A DNA stretch of 64,000 bases from Colius striatus (GCF_028858725.1 NC_084776.1:3410001-3474000), one strand, 5' to 3'; positions 1-30,161 are shown, counted from the first letter of the stretch. Numbers and translations: made by a program. Notes: generated by a model not told the origin, from the sequence alone.

Positions 1-636
1 TAGAATCTGGTAGAGAGGAGGGGAGAGGATGCTGGTGTGCAGGGTGAAGGAGGAGCTGGGAGTCTTGGGAAGGCTCAGCTGCCAGGAGCAACGCTCCCTG
101 TTTCTGTTCCCAGTAGGTGTCAGTGCAGGCAATAATTGAGAGATGAAATGTGGCAATAGGTGTGCTGTTTCCAAACAGCAGCTGTGTGTGCTGTCCGTGT
201 CTGTACCTCCACACAAGCAAAGAGAACTCAGCGTTGTTGTTAAATATTTCTTCATTTCTCGCTTTCTCCTCTTGGAAATTTGTTACCAGAGGATCTTCCC
301 GCTGGGCATCTGTGAACTTGCTAAGAGCGAGTTGCCTTGACAACCGAGAAATACATCCTGTAGTGAACTGCACATCACAAGCCCTTTTGTTGGCTTGAAT
401 ATGCTTTCATGGGAAATGATGTGGATTTCTCCCTTCTGAGGCTGTGGCTGCAAGTTTGGGCAGTTTTGGAATCCAGTGTTCTTTTTTCATATGGGAACAA
501 AGCCAACCTTAGTGTGCTGAATGCTGCAAGCAGCAGCAGAAAAGAATTAATGAAGGTGATCAATACAAGGTGTTAAAGCACTAACATCATGTTCAGTAGC
601 TCGAAGAGACTGAGGGTAGGAATGTGAATTTTGTCA

Positions 637-662
637 TTTTTTTATTTATTTACTTATTTATT
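637..662 (+). repeat. TTTA-rich simple repeat
   Basis: Imperfect (TTTA)n run in the PRKCA intron, probably a decayed tetranucleotide microsatellite. Confidence 0.7.
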
Positions 663-2114
663 GGCTAATGGGGAAAATGACCCATTCAGTCATTTTGCTC
701 TGTGATTCTTAAGCTCCTGAACTTATACCAGAACAACCAGAGAGAAGAGGAGGAAATTGTTCTGTCTTACAGATTATCTTCAGAGTAAAAAAAATCAGAA
801 AGTTTAGAAAAGACTCAACAAGAACATTTACTGTGATTGAAAATTGAATGCAATAATGGGTTGCTATTCCCTAAATCCCTTCTTTCTCTTTTTTGCTTCA
901 CATTCCTCATTAAGGATTGGAGAAGACTTTTTTTTCCCCTATACCTAATTAAAAGACCAATTGTTAGATGAAAAAGAAATTGAATACATTTTTACTGCAG
1001 AACCTGAGATATCCTTTCCAAAAAGCACATACCCCATTTCAAGAGACTCTCCAGTATAACACACTGTAACTTCTGTAACACTCTGCAAAGAGGGCTTGGG
1101 CTGAGTATATAAAGTGTGTCTCACCTGTGGTTTCAGGGTAAAAGGACTGGACGAGATAAGGTGCGTCCGAACCAGAGGAAGTAAGATGATGTGCATGTCT
1201 TGTTTTCTTTTAAGATTAACTCTTCTGCTACCAGTGCAGACTAATTTATCTTTAACATACTCTTTTCCTGGTTTATTTGCTACAAGCTGGCTTTGCTATA
1301 ACATTGTGATTTTGTCAAAGATATTAAACCAAGCAGTCTGAATGTAAATTGAAAATGAATCTAGGGCCTGGAGTGCCATCTTCAGCTTCTGCAGGTTTTA
1401 ATACCCATAACAGCTGAGAAAAATTCTTGGGCTGTTTATAAGACCAGAGCTTGGAGAGAAGATGATGGGTCTGTGCAAGATCCTGAAAGATCTGGATACT
1501 GTTTAGTGGTGTAAGCTTTAGGGAACAAGGCATCTGTCTGTGATATCTCATTTGGGTGCCTTGACCTGCGTGTCTCCTGCTGTGCTTTTCTCCTTGACTG
1601 CATTTCAACAGGAGTTTTTGTTTATAGGTCCCTATAAGTATCTGAAATAGATAAATTGGAGTTTATGTGAAAAACCCCAAAATGTCTGAAAAAACTCAAG
1701 ATCCTCTATGTTGAGGTATTCAAAAAGCTGAGGAAAAGTGTTTTTCTAGCAAAACGTCTATTCAAAGTTATTTCCTATGTGGGTCATAGCAAGGAATTCA
1801 CATCACTGTGTGTGAAGAACGTTTGCAAGTCATCACATTGTACATAATGTCATTAAACAACTCCAGTGGGTACAGCCAGCCAAATGCTCAACCAGAGGGG
1901 GAGAAGAAGACCCACTTGGAAGCCAGAAACCCTGCAGAAAAGGCCAGAGCACGTGGGTGGATGAGGCCTCGTCCACGTGCACACTGAGCCCAGCACGTTT
2001 CCTGACACCTCATTTGAAACAAGATTTGAAAATGGAAGTAAAAGGAGCATGCCTTTGCCCGTTGAATGTAAATGTTTTCTTGCAAGGGTGCAGAGAGGCC
2101 TTGGCTTGGTTCTC

Positions 2115-2155
2115 TGCTGTTACAAGATGCAGAGACAAGATGCTGTTACAAGATG
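2115..2155 (+). repeat. 15-bp direct repeat, 11-bp spacer
   Basis: The 15-mer TGCTGTTACAAGATG occurs at 2115-2129 and again at 2141-2155 with an 11-bp spacer. It is probably a small local duplication; no function is inferred. Confidence 0.85.
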
Positions 2156-2193
2156 TTTGATGGGAGCGAGCGCGGTGCTTTCTGCTCTGGGAG

Positions 2194-2207
2194 CCAGCAG
2201 AGGGCAC
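2194..2207 (+). promoter_or_regulatory. Candidate CTCF core motif
   Basis: The 14-mer CCAGCAGAGGGCAC fits the commonly used CTCF core CCASYAGRKGGCRS at every position. It sits in a locally GC-richer patch of an otherwise AT-rich PRKCA intron. Such matches occur by chance, so binding is not established. Confidence 0.4.
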
Positions 2208-4278
2208 AGGAGACTGCGAGTGAACCTGAGACACCTGCTTCTGAGGAGATTGCTGATGAATCTGCCACTCTCCTGCTTTTTGGAAGAAGTACTGCTCAGC
2301 CCCGAGCGTGGGGTTGCAGCACTGCAGAACGGCAGGTTTGTACCCAAAGAGACAAACTGCCTTGGAACAAAAGTTCATTTGTTGTTTCGAATGATCCTTT
2401 TCAATCAGGCTGACAGCAACCTGCCCAGTGGCTTTAAACTATAAGAAATAAAAGTGTTTTCAGTGCCAGATTTGGATCTCTCTTACTTGGAGAAAAGGAG
2501 GATATTGAAATTGCTTCGTGTATCGCAAGAGCAGGATCTTTTATCTGAGATGCCATATGTGAGAACATCATAAAGACAAGACCAGCAAAGCCTTTCCTTC
2601 AAACCATTTCTTCATTGTGTACAAATAAAGGATATTAGGCTTTTTCTTTTTTCACTTGCTTTGCTTATGGCTCAGTCTTGTCTTGTGGCCTTGAAAGGAG
2701 CTTTATCTCAACAAAGAGCTCGGTCACAGACACTGGATTTCTCCCAGGGGCCATCCCTCACCAAACCAGGAACTTCAGCTAATGCCCAGCACTGGCTCTT
2801 CCTAAATGCTTGCCCAGCAAATGATTCTGATTAGCCTCTCCAAGTGCTGCTGTCATGCAATCAATAATAGTGATGGAAGAAATTCCACTTTTTAAGCTGT
2901 TACACAATGTAAAAAAGAAAAAGCAGACCCAAACTGTTGCAATTCCCATCCCTGTGGCAGGATACCAGGCTCTCTGTACTTACAAAGTTGCAGGAAGAAT
3001 TGTCCAATCTGACTCTGCTTTTCGAGTGATGTGTGGTTATTTTTTCAGAGAACTACTTGTCATTGCTTCCTGCAGTAGTAGAGGGCTGGAGCCTGTGAGA
3101 TGAGTCCCCCCTTTCAATCTGAACAATTTTCAACTTGTTTGGAGAGAGGAAAGTTTGTATCTTTCAGTTTCCAGGGAGGCTGCCAAAGCTCTATGCCAGG
3201 CCAGGCTTTTATGGTGATTTATTGTGTGACTTGGAATAAACTTTCTGTAATTTTCTTTATCTGTAAAACAGTGATAATATGCAAATGTTGTCCTTTTGTG
3301 GTGCAGTGAGAAAAGTAGTTACCTTTAATGTCAAGCATATGTCAGTGGCACAAAGTAAATTAACCATATCAGAATTTGTTTACCAGACCAACACACTAGA
3401 TAAATGGGGGAAAGCACTTACATCTCACAGTATTATTAAACCTTCTTGGCTTTGCTTCTGCTGGTATATGGGATTATTCTGAGAAGCAGAGGGATATTAT
3501 GTTGTAGCCTGCATTATTTTTCGGTGAGTCTTAATTTTTTCTCTTCTATTAACTTTGAGATTTGAAATGCGACTTACTTGAGCAATTACATGGTGTCTCA
3601 TGTGAAATACTGAGACCACTGCAACCTTCTGCAAACCAGATTTTCTTGCCAAGGCAGAGCCTTTGTATGTAATATTTCCCTTTCTCCCTCTTTGATTGAA
3701 AATCAAAGCTGTTTGTCTTGCTAGCTTGAACGTGGCCATGTTCACCTGCATTAATTCCCATGTGTTGTGTGGGGTTGTTTTTAATGCAGGTTATTATTCT
3801 TAATGCATGTCAAAGGTTTCCTAACTCTTGCTATGCAGTGACTTTAAGAGTTACATTTTGCAAGAGAATGCATTGAAGGGATTGTTTATGAGCTAAAATA
3901 TCCAAGGAAGATTATAGCATGATATTTTTGAAACACAGTTTTTGTACTGCAAAACAGAACAGCAGATAAGCCTGCTCTTGGTGTGAAAATAAGTGCTCTG
4001 TCTTTCTTTGGCTTTGGTTTTGGCTTTGGTTTTGCTATTCTAACCAGATAAGTGTGTCCGGTTTTGTCTGGTTATACATGAACGTAGTTTTCGCTTTAAT
4101 TCACTTAATAATCAAAAGTGTTGTTGGAATGAGACTTTGAAGTTGCATCTGTGCAAATGTTGTTATGCAGCCTTTCTCCTGGGAATGCCACCTCAGATAC
4201 AGTCATCTCCAATGCTGACCTTCACCCAGTGATCCATTCTGCCAAGAAAATGGGCTGCTCTTCTTACTTTCCTGTTTT

Positions 4279-4302
4279 TGTGTGTGTGTATATGTGTGTA
4301 TG
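4279..4302 (+). repeat. PRKCA: (TG)n microsatellite in a PRKCA splice acceptor
   Basis: Interrupted TG/TA repeat that ends 8 bp before the AG of the acceptor at 4309-4310. It occupies the place where a polypyrimidine tract would normally lie. In RNA it is a UG-rich tract. Confidence 0.85.
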
Positions 4303-4310
4303 TTCCTCAG

Positions 4311-21991
<17,681 letters not shown>

Positions 21992-22328
21992 AATGGCAGA
22001 ACAGGAACAAATCCCACAAGGAACGGTCCTAACCCTACAATTTTTAGGCTTTTGCCTTGTTGATTCCATTTGGGCCTGGAAGTTTTAGGGTTAGAAAGTG
22101 TAAGATGGGGGAGAGGCCACTTATTCAGGATTCTGGCTTTGCAACAGCAATGTTGTCTTAATGGGAGATAAAATAGTGTACGGTGCCCACTTATTCTTCT
22201 AGAAGTCACCACTGACTTGTCTAAACACCCATTTTTTGGTACGTTCTATATTTTTGTAACTTCCTGCTGTCCTTTTGCTCCCTTTTCCACTCTGCTGGGT
22301 TAGAAATTCTCTAACACATGGTCTAAAA

Positions 22329-22334
22329 AATAAA
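22329..22334 (+). terminator. PRKCA: Candidate proximal PRKCA poly(A) signal
   Basis: AATAAA lies 338 bp after the stop codon. A G/T-rich stretch (GGTATGGATGGTGGGGG) follows about 25-40 nt downstream, as expected of a cleavage site. It would give a short-UTR isoform. Confidence 0.35.
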
Positions 22335-22701
22335 CCCAACTTAAAATGTTTAATCCTTCGGTATGGATGGTGGGGGATAGGAGCTCTCACCCCCGAGGGA
22401 CCGCTCCTCCTGCTCTGCCTGGTGACTTCAAGGGAGATCAGCAGCACAAGAGACTGAAAGGGCAACGGCTCCAGGGAGGAGAGGCATTGCAAAAAACAGT
22501 CCTTGAAAGTAGTTGTTGTTAAAAGCTGGTGGAAACAAGTTGAAAGTGGGTGGGAGGGGGCATTAAATCAAATTAGACCCTGAGGCTTCGTGAACCGATC
22601 CTGGGAAGCAACACCTGAGCTTAAACACTCTTCAGCAGTGGCCAGATCTCCAGGATCTTTGCTTAGTAGCATGTGATAAACTCAAGGGTGAAATTTTGTC
22701 T

Positions 22702-22735
22702 TTAATAATAATAATAGTAATAATTTTAATAATAT
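22702..22735 (+). repeat. (AAT)n-type simple repeat
   Basis: Imperfect AAT/TAA trinucleotide run within the putative PRKCA 3'UTR. Confidence 0.75.
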
Positions 22736-23936
22736 TTTTGTGGATTTTAATCTCCATGAGATTATTCTGTGATCCAGGGTGCCATTGTTTGTTCAGTTAA
22801 TTTAATTTACACCACTCCTCAAGTTTACTGTTAAACCAGTTCTAGTACCAATATTTTACTATGAAATTTGTTAACCTGGAATGTAAAAACAATACTGTAA
22901 TCCCTTAAGTCTTATTTACATGTGTTTATTTATAGTCTGCAGTACAGGGCAGTACATTTCAGACAGCATTATGTGTAGTAACTTAACAAAAAATGCAGCC
23001 TCAAGTGACTTCCTGATGTCTTCAGAATAACTCGTGAAAATCAAGTGAGATTTAGTCTTAATATCATCAATTTTAACTGAGAAAACTTGGGGCTGTACAG
23101 TAATCAAGCCTGAAGGAGGAAGCACCTAAAACTTGTTTTATTGACAGAATAGACTTTAATACGTTTTACAAGTGCTTCATGCAATGGATTTTGCATGTTT
23201 AGTAATAACTCTTAATAATAAGGGTTAATAATAAGCAGATCTCTATTATTGACATAATCATATCAAGCATAAAAGAGTATTATAAAGGTTTTATAAAACA
23301 ACTCGTGCTTTGTTGTGAAAGTTCTTGTTCTGAATGACATCATCTAGATTTAGCTCAATGTTTTCTTGCTGTTGGTTTGGTTTTTACTTTAGGTTTTGGA
23401 TCTTGTTGATGGCTTAGGGTAATAATCTGGCTTTTTTTTAAAGTAGATTGACTTTTAAACAGCAATTGCTACCTGCAGGTTTTATACAAGGTTCAATTAG
23501 GCTTTCGTTTCACATCTCCTTATTACTTACAGAGAAGGAACTAGACTTTGTTTGCAATGATGAACACTGTCATTAATGCAATCTTCTCCTCTCCTATCAC
23601 TTAGATAAAAGAATTTTGATATTTCCTCTTCCAACTTAACCAGATGATATTAATTCAAATATCAGTAAATATTTTTTGTGCATATCTTGGGTTTGTTACA
23701 GCATGTAAAATAGTAGTCGGTGCATTTTCTGTTTGGGTTATTTTTCCCTGCTGCCTTGTTCCTGTTAGCAGCCATAGGCACTTTTTGTCTGTCTGATGTG
23801 CATGACGATGCCAGAAGCATGATGTCTCTGTTGCTGCATGCAGACTGATGACAGTTTTTTCCAGCATGTAAACATATTCAAAAAGTAAGATATTTGCCAT
23901 AAAAGACTGAAATTTATACTAGAACATGTACTTGGT

Positions 23937-23954
23937 GGGGGGGAGGGGGAAGGG
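23937..23954 (+). other. PRKCA: G-quadruplex-capable G-run in putative 3'UTR
   Basis: A run of seven G, then A, five G, AA, and three G satisfies a four-run G3+ pattern on the sense strand. If transcribed, it could fold as an RNA quadruplex. It lies about 30 nt upstream of an AATAAA. Confidence 0.5.
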
Positions 23955-23982
23955 AATCTACTTTCTAATCATCTTTTATGAC

Positions 23983-23988
23983 AATAAA
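23983..23988 (+). terminator. PRKCA: Candidate internal PRKCA poly(A) signal
   Basis: AATAAA about 2 kb into the putative 3'UTR, just downstream of a G-run. The downstream GT-rich element is weak, so use is uncertain. Confidence 0.25.
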
Positions 23989-26900
23989 ACATGAAACCTG
24001 TGCCAAAGATTCTGTTAGAAAGATCCAGTCCTGCAGATTGGTGACCAAGTAGGTGAGCTTGAGCTGCAGGGGTGTCCCACGGTGGAGTGGGACAGTTCTT
24101 GAGTGAAACACGGTTGGTTACAAAGGGCAGCTGTGTCATGCTTCTGTGCCCTCAGAGGCTGCATTTTTGGTGCCTCACTTTGCAACACTCCAGGGGTTTG
24201 ACTTTTGCAAGGTTGTGGTCCTTTTGCAGCCCCAGCTCTAAGCAGGGAGTATCTCCCAAGGAAGAGTGAGCAGGCTTTCATGAGCAAACTGGGCATTCTG
24301 AGGCAGAGGAAAACCCACAGCTAATGAGGGGCATCGGCCAAGTAACAAGAACTCAGATTGTTGCCTAAATGAACAGAACTTGAAATTTTAAAGAACATTT
24401 CAGCAGTGAAATTTTTAAACCATTCTGTGTCAAATATGTTACCAGCCAAGTCTGAGAGGTCATTTTCTTCTTTGTATCTTGTATCCCTTGAAATTTATGG
24501 CACTTGCCATAAAACATATAGACTAGTGCAGCACTTATGGCTCTCCATGTTTTACTGGATATTGTTAGCCTGCCATAGCTTAGGGAAATCTGAGGATCAT
24601 GCCCTAGATTATAATAGATTCAACAGATTACTGGGTCTCAGATTTTCAGTAAAGGACTCTCAAGTAAGCCAGTCTGTCAAGAGGCAGCATTACGTGTGGT
24701 TATAGAATGTGAAGTGAATAAAAGGAGACTTTTGAAAAGGGAAATACTGGGGGAAATACCAGCAAGAAAAGCAGTACAGGGGCAGAACTGAACCAAGCCA
24801 GAAAGAGGCAGGAGATCCCCCAAGGTGGATGTTCCCAAACAGTTCTGGTTTTCCTGATGAAATAGGAATTGCACAGGGAAGCCCCATTGCGGGCACTTGT
24901 TAGTGGCACAGCTGTGATGGTTGGTACTCTTTACACCAGAACATGACATTAAAGAGCTGGTCCAACATCTGGACAGAGCTGTTCATTTTCTGGATGTCTC
25001 CCATAACCAATTTCTTAGGCACTTGTGTTTGCTCCCCAGTTTTTCTTATGTAGAAGCAGAACTCCCTCTTTTACCGTTGTTACCTCAAGTCCCTGGGCTT
25101 GCGACATCTCATGTTGTGTTCTGTAGGTGTCTGCAATGCTTATGAAAAGGTACTGTGAAGTCATGGATCCTGCAGGAACAAGTCAGGGTTGGAGAAAGCA
25201 AGGACTGAATATTTGTGTTACTCTGTACTGCTCTGCCTAATGCACTCAGTGTGAAGGCTCGTGCTTGGACTAGCCCTTTGATGAGAACTCCAGGTGGCTT
25301 ACTTGTCATCCAGCAACTTATAATGCAAGTAAAACCTTTAGTATCCAGCAAGCATTCTCATACCTTTTTAAATCCAGATGTTATTTATATAACATTTTTC
25401 ACAGAATTTGGTTTTCTAGAGAACATCTGTCAACAAAGGGAGAGACATTAGAGCTGTTTTTCTTTCAGTTGTGTTCACTAGCAGCTGTAATCCAAACACC
25501 CACCTATCACAGAGATTTCTGAAACTTATAATGGACTAATGCTGAGGTGGAAGTTTTGGGAGCTGTGTTTCCATCCCACATGTGCTTAAGTCCTGAGGGA
25601 CTCCAGAAAAGCCCCATTTCTGCTGGAAAGGCACAGGTCTGCCACATGCAAGTTCCAGGCTGTTTTCAAGGACTGAATGTGACTCAAGTGGCTCCTAGTG
25701 TTTTCATCCACTTTCAAGTTACATGAGCAGAGTGGTGGGTTTCCAGGACAGCCACTTTGCCCACTGGCCAGTCTCACTGCTCTTAGCAAGGATTGCACAT
25801 ACATGAGAAGGAGAGAGCACATTCCCATCATATAATACTCCCTTTTTATCCAATTTAGAGGGGAAATGCACTTTAGCTTTCTGATCCTTCATTCTTTCCA
25901 GAAATACAATTGAATCTCCTTTTACAAACTGCAGAAATTTCTTCTGGAAATCAGCTGTTAGTTTAAAAGAAACTCATCATGTCTAAATGCTGCTGCCCTT
26001 TGCAATCCGTCCTGTCTTTTGAGGTGAATTCAATTGTATTGTGCTCCTGTGAAATAAATAAGGTCAAGTGAGAGTGGAACTTGTCTTCTTGCCAGAAAGA
26101 TGGTGTGTCCAAGGGCTGCCATTGAGTGGAACCACTTTCCGAGTCTGTTTTCTCAGCCAATGCATCCAGATGCAATCCCAGTTCAATGCCATAGGAGCCT
26201 CATGCAGTTAGCAGAGGGAGGAGATCCTCCTTATTAAGCAAAACACATCCTTGGAAATCATAAGAGTGCGATGATGAAGCTTTGGTGTGAATAGAAAGCG
26301 TTATCTACAGTGTAGCGTTTACAGTGGGCTTTCGGACCTGCCACGGAACTTCTGGAAACCTTTAATGTGATTTTCAGTTCTTGTATACATTAGCATAAAT
26401 TATTGTACATAGGTTTTGTCTCTGCAAGCCTGAGTGTCAGCTCTAGGCGATGCATTCCCTCTGTGTGCCGTTGGGTGGGTGGGCACTGAGCTGCCAAGTA
26501 GTGAAAAAGTAGATAAGCTAAAGCACTTTCCTCGGCTCCACACTCTTAGATGGGATCTGAAATGGTCCAATTGAAGAATTAATTAAGAATTAACTCCATA
26601 AACATGTAGGATTTCCTATCAACCAGTAACTGTGCCAGTAAGGATTGGTAATTAAGTAGCCTTATAATGAATAATCATGCACTACAGCCCTCCTGTTCCT
26701 AGGAAAATCTTGAGGGAGAGAAGGCAAGTTATTAACCTCTCTGCCTCAGTTACCTCCTCTGGAAAATGAGGATAACAATACTTACTTACCTCACAGGGAG
26801 GTGAGAGGACTCCTTAGGTAAATATTTCTAATACACTTTTAACCTGAAAAGAGTTGTGTAAGTATTATTATGATTTTTAATAGTAAATCAGCCTCTTGGA

Positions 26901-28353
26901 TTGCTGTGGCATCGCTGGGTATGCCATGCTGTTTCTACTTTTTTATAGAGCTTTAGTAATTCTACTGGAACCGTTTCAAGAGAAGGAAAATCAGAGCTGA
27001 CGCGTTTCTTACAGATTCTTACAGAGTCAGGGTGTGGTGGGGAGTGATGCTGACTGTCACATCAGCTGCACTTTCCTCTCTTCCAATTACTGAGATTTCT
27101 ACGTGCAATTTGAAAATTCCATGTGAATGGAAGTCTTGGATGAACTGATTCTTGTAGGGTGAGATTCCCTCTGGGTAACTAAAGTCAGCACAGCTGTTTC
27201 CTAGTCATGTGTCTTCTGACTCCTATTGATGGAGAAGCGATATTCTTTATGCAGCTGGTCCATCCATGACAGGTTTGTTCTGTTGATATTTTAATGTATC
27301 CCCGTGTTGGATGTCTTTGTGCTTTTTCTTTTCCTTGTGTGTGACGCCATGGTTCAAGTTTAAAAGAAAATTGCCCTAGTAGAAAATGGGTTTTCTTCCA
27401 TTGATTCTGGTTGATCAGAAAAAATCAGCCTATTAATAACTTTAAACAGTGACATGCAGGAAGATTAGCAACAGCACTGATAACCGGCCCCAGCCTGCTT
27501 CCAGTGAAGCTCATTTCTCACTGTGGGATACACTGGGAAGCCTACAGCTACTGTCAGGTTAATTTTGTCATCGTGAGCTCGTGACAGGAATGTTTTCATC
27601 AAAAGGAAAATTGTGTTCCTGGTCATTCTAAACTTCTCCCATAGAGCTATTTGAATTGTGTTCATTTTCTTTCTGTTTGAACCCTGAGAGGCAACACTGC
27701 CCATGGCTCTGGCCTTCCAGAGGTTCCTATGCTCCTGGCCTGGCCTTCCAAGGCATCCAGTGGATGCTTCTACATCCCACAGAGGTCAGCAGAGGATGCA
27801 CATGGATGCCTTGCTGACTTGGAGCAGAAATCAGCGTTCTTGCAATGAGAGCACAAATTGAATCTGCAGCTCATTCCCCACAAAGCCTTTCATTTATTCT
27901 CTCATGCTATTAAAATGAATGTGAGGAAAAAAAATGATTTCAACAAAATGAAGCTCGTTGCCTCTTGAAAGTGGGCATTTCCCAACACACAGAGCACACC
28001 TGAATCATTTAAAATGCTTGCATGTTACTTTAATCTTTTAAACGAGGAGCAATCCCTCCCTCAAACTCATTCGTATTTTTTAACATTATTTTAACACCCA
28101 GATTTTGCATTTATAAAGAGGAGAACATTATTTATTTTCTTATCATTTATCTGCAAGATGCTACCAGAAAATTTGGAGAGGCCACTCATGTGAAAATAAT
28201 CATAAATAAGGAATCCTTGGAAGCGTCGTGGGGCAAGAGTGATGTATAAATTACAGCACCTTCCTTTTTCTTACTTTGCAATATTGCCAACCTTCGTTTG
28301 CATGAAGTGCTTTTGTTAAATATCAATTGTAGTTTCAAAGCCAAGTGTGTATG

Positions 28354-28359
28354 AATAAA
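28354..28359 (+). terminator. PRKCA: Candidate distal PRKCA poly(A) signal
   Basis: AATAAA followed within about 20-40 nt by TTGTTGAGAGTTTGGTCTG, a plausible G/T-rich downstream element. AU-rich sequence lies upstream. The position fits a UTR of about 6.4 kb. It is the best candidate for the end of the gene. Confidence 0.45.
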
Positions 28360-29349
28360 AATACTGATCATTACTATTGTTGAGAGTTTGGTCTGCCTTG
28401 ATGAAATTCCATTTCAAAAGTGACCCTTATGGCGTGAGCAGCTGCAGGGCTCAGCCAAATCCACGCCTTGGTTCTCCACTCAGGAATTTTAACCTGGGCC
28501 CTTTTTTAATTCCTTTGAATAAATCAAGAGAAAAAGAGGCTTAACTGAGGGAAAGAGATGTCTGTAAGAGGATTTCTACAGGCTGAGGGGTGAGCAGGCA
28601 GCTTTTTGAGCCTGCAAGCCCCTGGTAACCTGCTCACTGTGGTCTGAGACACTTTAGGTGTGGATGCTGCAAGGAAAAACAGCCCCAGGAGTGACACGAG
28701 GCCTCAGGTTGGAGGGTCTGATCCAAAGCTTGATGCAAGACTTGGTGAGGGGGTGTACCCTCCTTCTCAGCAGTTAGACCCACAGAAAACTCAGACCTCC
28801 CTTTTTCACATCCCTGCGTGTGTCAGGCTCACATGGTTCATTCCACTCTGTGCCTGGGAAGAGGGTTTGTCTGATGGTGATTTGTGGTGCTCAGGGGTCC
28901 ACCTTGCCATGAAATACTTGTTCTTGGCCCTACTCAAGCAGAGGACACAGCCTCCCAGCCACACTCACCTGGAGTCCAGGCACTTGCCTTATTTAGGCTG
29001 ATCTTCTTTTGTTTTCAAAATGTGAAAGCAATGTCCAAATATTGTGACAACTTGACTGACAACTTCTTCTTAGATCTCAATGCATTGAATCTGCTGCTGA
29101 TTCGGTAACTGGGTTAGTTTAATTTGCAGAAAACTGGCTGAGTTTGCCTGAAGAAATGGTTGGAATTCTGGGGTTTTTGTTTCATAAAGTCAACATTTCC
29201 AGGCTGTTATGTGCTGCTCAGCCTACATCTAACCTGCAAGGCTTCTCCTGAAGCCCATGGATGTGGACTTTCTCAGGCTTGGAGAGCTTTCTGCAGAGCA
29301 GAAGTGGGGGTTAGTGGAGAAATCGTTGCCCTGAGCTGGTGTATGTGCA

Positions 29350-29750
29350 GACAACTTCTGGAGAGAGTCCAGTGGAGGGCTACAAAGATGATGAGGGGAC
29401 TGAAACATCTCTCTTACAAGGAAAGGCTGCAAAACCTGGGGCTGTTTAGCCTAGAGAAGGCTGGGGGGGACCTTATCAATGCCTATAAATACTTAAAAGA
29501 GTGAGTGTTGAGAGGATGGGGCCAGTCTTTTTCTGTGGTGCCCAGTGATAGGACAAGGGGTAACGGACACAGGCTGGAACACAAGAAGTTCCACTTGAAC
29601 ATGGGGAGAAACTACTTTGCTGTTCAGGTGAAGGAGCCCTGGTACAGGCTGCCCAGGGAGGGTGAGGAATCTCCTTCTCTGGAGATTTCTAAACCCACCT
29701 GGATGGATTCCTGTGCTCCCTGATTGAAGGGAACCTGCTTTAGCAGGGCC
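29350..29750 (+). mobile_element. CR1 LINE fragment, 3' tail missing
   Basis: It begins in the end of CR1 ORF2: the translation shows [20 protein letters not shown] and [15 protein letters not shown], the usual end of the CR1 reverse-transcriptase protein. It continues into the 3' region ([17 protein letters not shown]). It stops after CTGCTTTAGCAGGGCCC without the ATTCTATG octamers, so it is truncated at both ends. Same subgroup as the copy at 47,551. Confidence 0.88.
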
Positions 29751-30141
29751 CCAACCAGGGATGGAGATGGACTCCTGGGTGAGAGGGAATTTGTACAAAC
29801 CCAGCATTTTTTTCTAAGCAGGCAAGATTAGGCTGATGGTCCCTGGGAAAATTAAGAGTTAAAGGCTCCTGCAGGAAAGGCTGAATCTCTCCATGCTGAC
29901 TGCATTCCCTCCATGAGAGTGTCTCTGTCGGGAACACTTCCAGCACTCGATAAATCACACCAATTACTCACGGCTGCCACCCACACCTCAAGGCACATCC
30001 TCCCTCTCCCAGCCCCATCTCTTGAGAGATTTGGGTATTTGACTTAGAAATCTCAGAATATTTTTACAGACCTGGTACATGAGTTGTAAATATAACCATC
30101 TCCTCTGAGAGCTGCTGGGGTAGCTAAAATGATGACTGCAT

Positions 30142-30161
30142 TAATTACCACAAGGTAATTA
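30142..30161. repeat. Inverted repeat TAATTACC / GGTAATTA
   Basis: Perfect 8-bp arms (30,142-30,149 and 30,154-30,161) flank ACAA. Paired TAATTA cores in inverted orientation resemble dimeric homeodomain sites. Function is unproven. Confidence 0.7.

Larger units (their letters stand above)
1..4310 (+). other. PRKCA: PRKCA intron upstream of the hinge exon (partial)
   Basis: No upstream PRKCA exon (the C2-end segment before KAKLG) could be recognised here, so this is read as one intron continuing to the left. It holds a TTTA-rich run near 637-662, a 15-bp direct repeat with a CTCF-like motif near 2115-2207, and a tandem TTTGGC/TTTTGG run near 4010-4033. The open frames seen look like chance. 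I see nothing else. Confidence 0.8.
21992..28375 (+). other. PRKCA: Putative PRKCA 3'UTR (up to about 6.4 kb)
   Basis: No convincing coding frame or transposon interrupts this stretch after the PRKCA stop. Mammalian PRKCA mRNAs are known for multi-kilobase 3'UTRs, so a long UTR is expected. Candidate AATAAA signals lie at 22,329, 23,983 and 28,354; the last is followed by a GT-rich stretch. It also holds an AAT-type repeat (about 22,702-22,735), AT-rich ATTTA-containing stretches and a G-run. The true end needs transcript data. Confidence 0.5.

Noticed and set aside
1977..2444. 155-codon plus-strand open frame with overlapping frames on both strands in the first PRKCA intron
   Set aside because: Several frames are open at once over the same GC-richer patch. 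The translation has no recognisable domain, and no splice sites frame it.
29160..29504. 114-codon frame ending [19 protein letters not shown]
   Set aside because: Its second half is the end of CR1 ORF2 and its first half is unrelated flank. Not a host gene.
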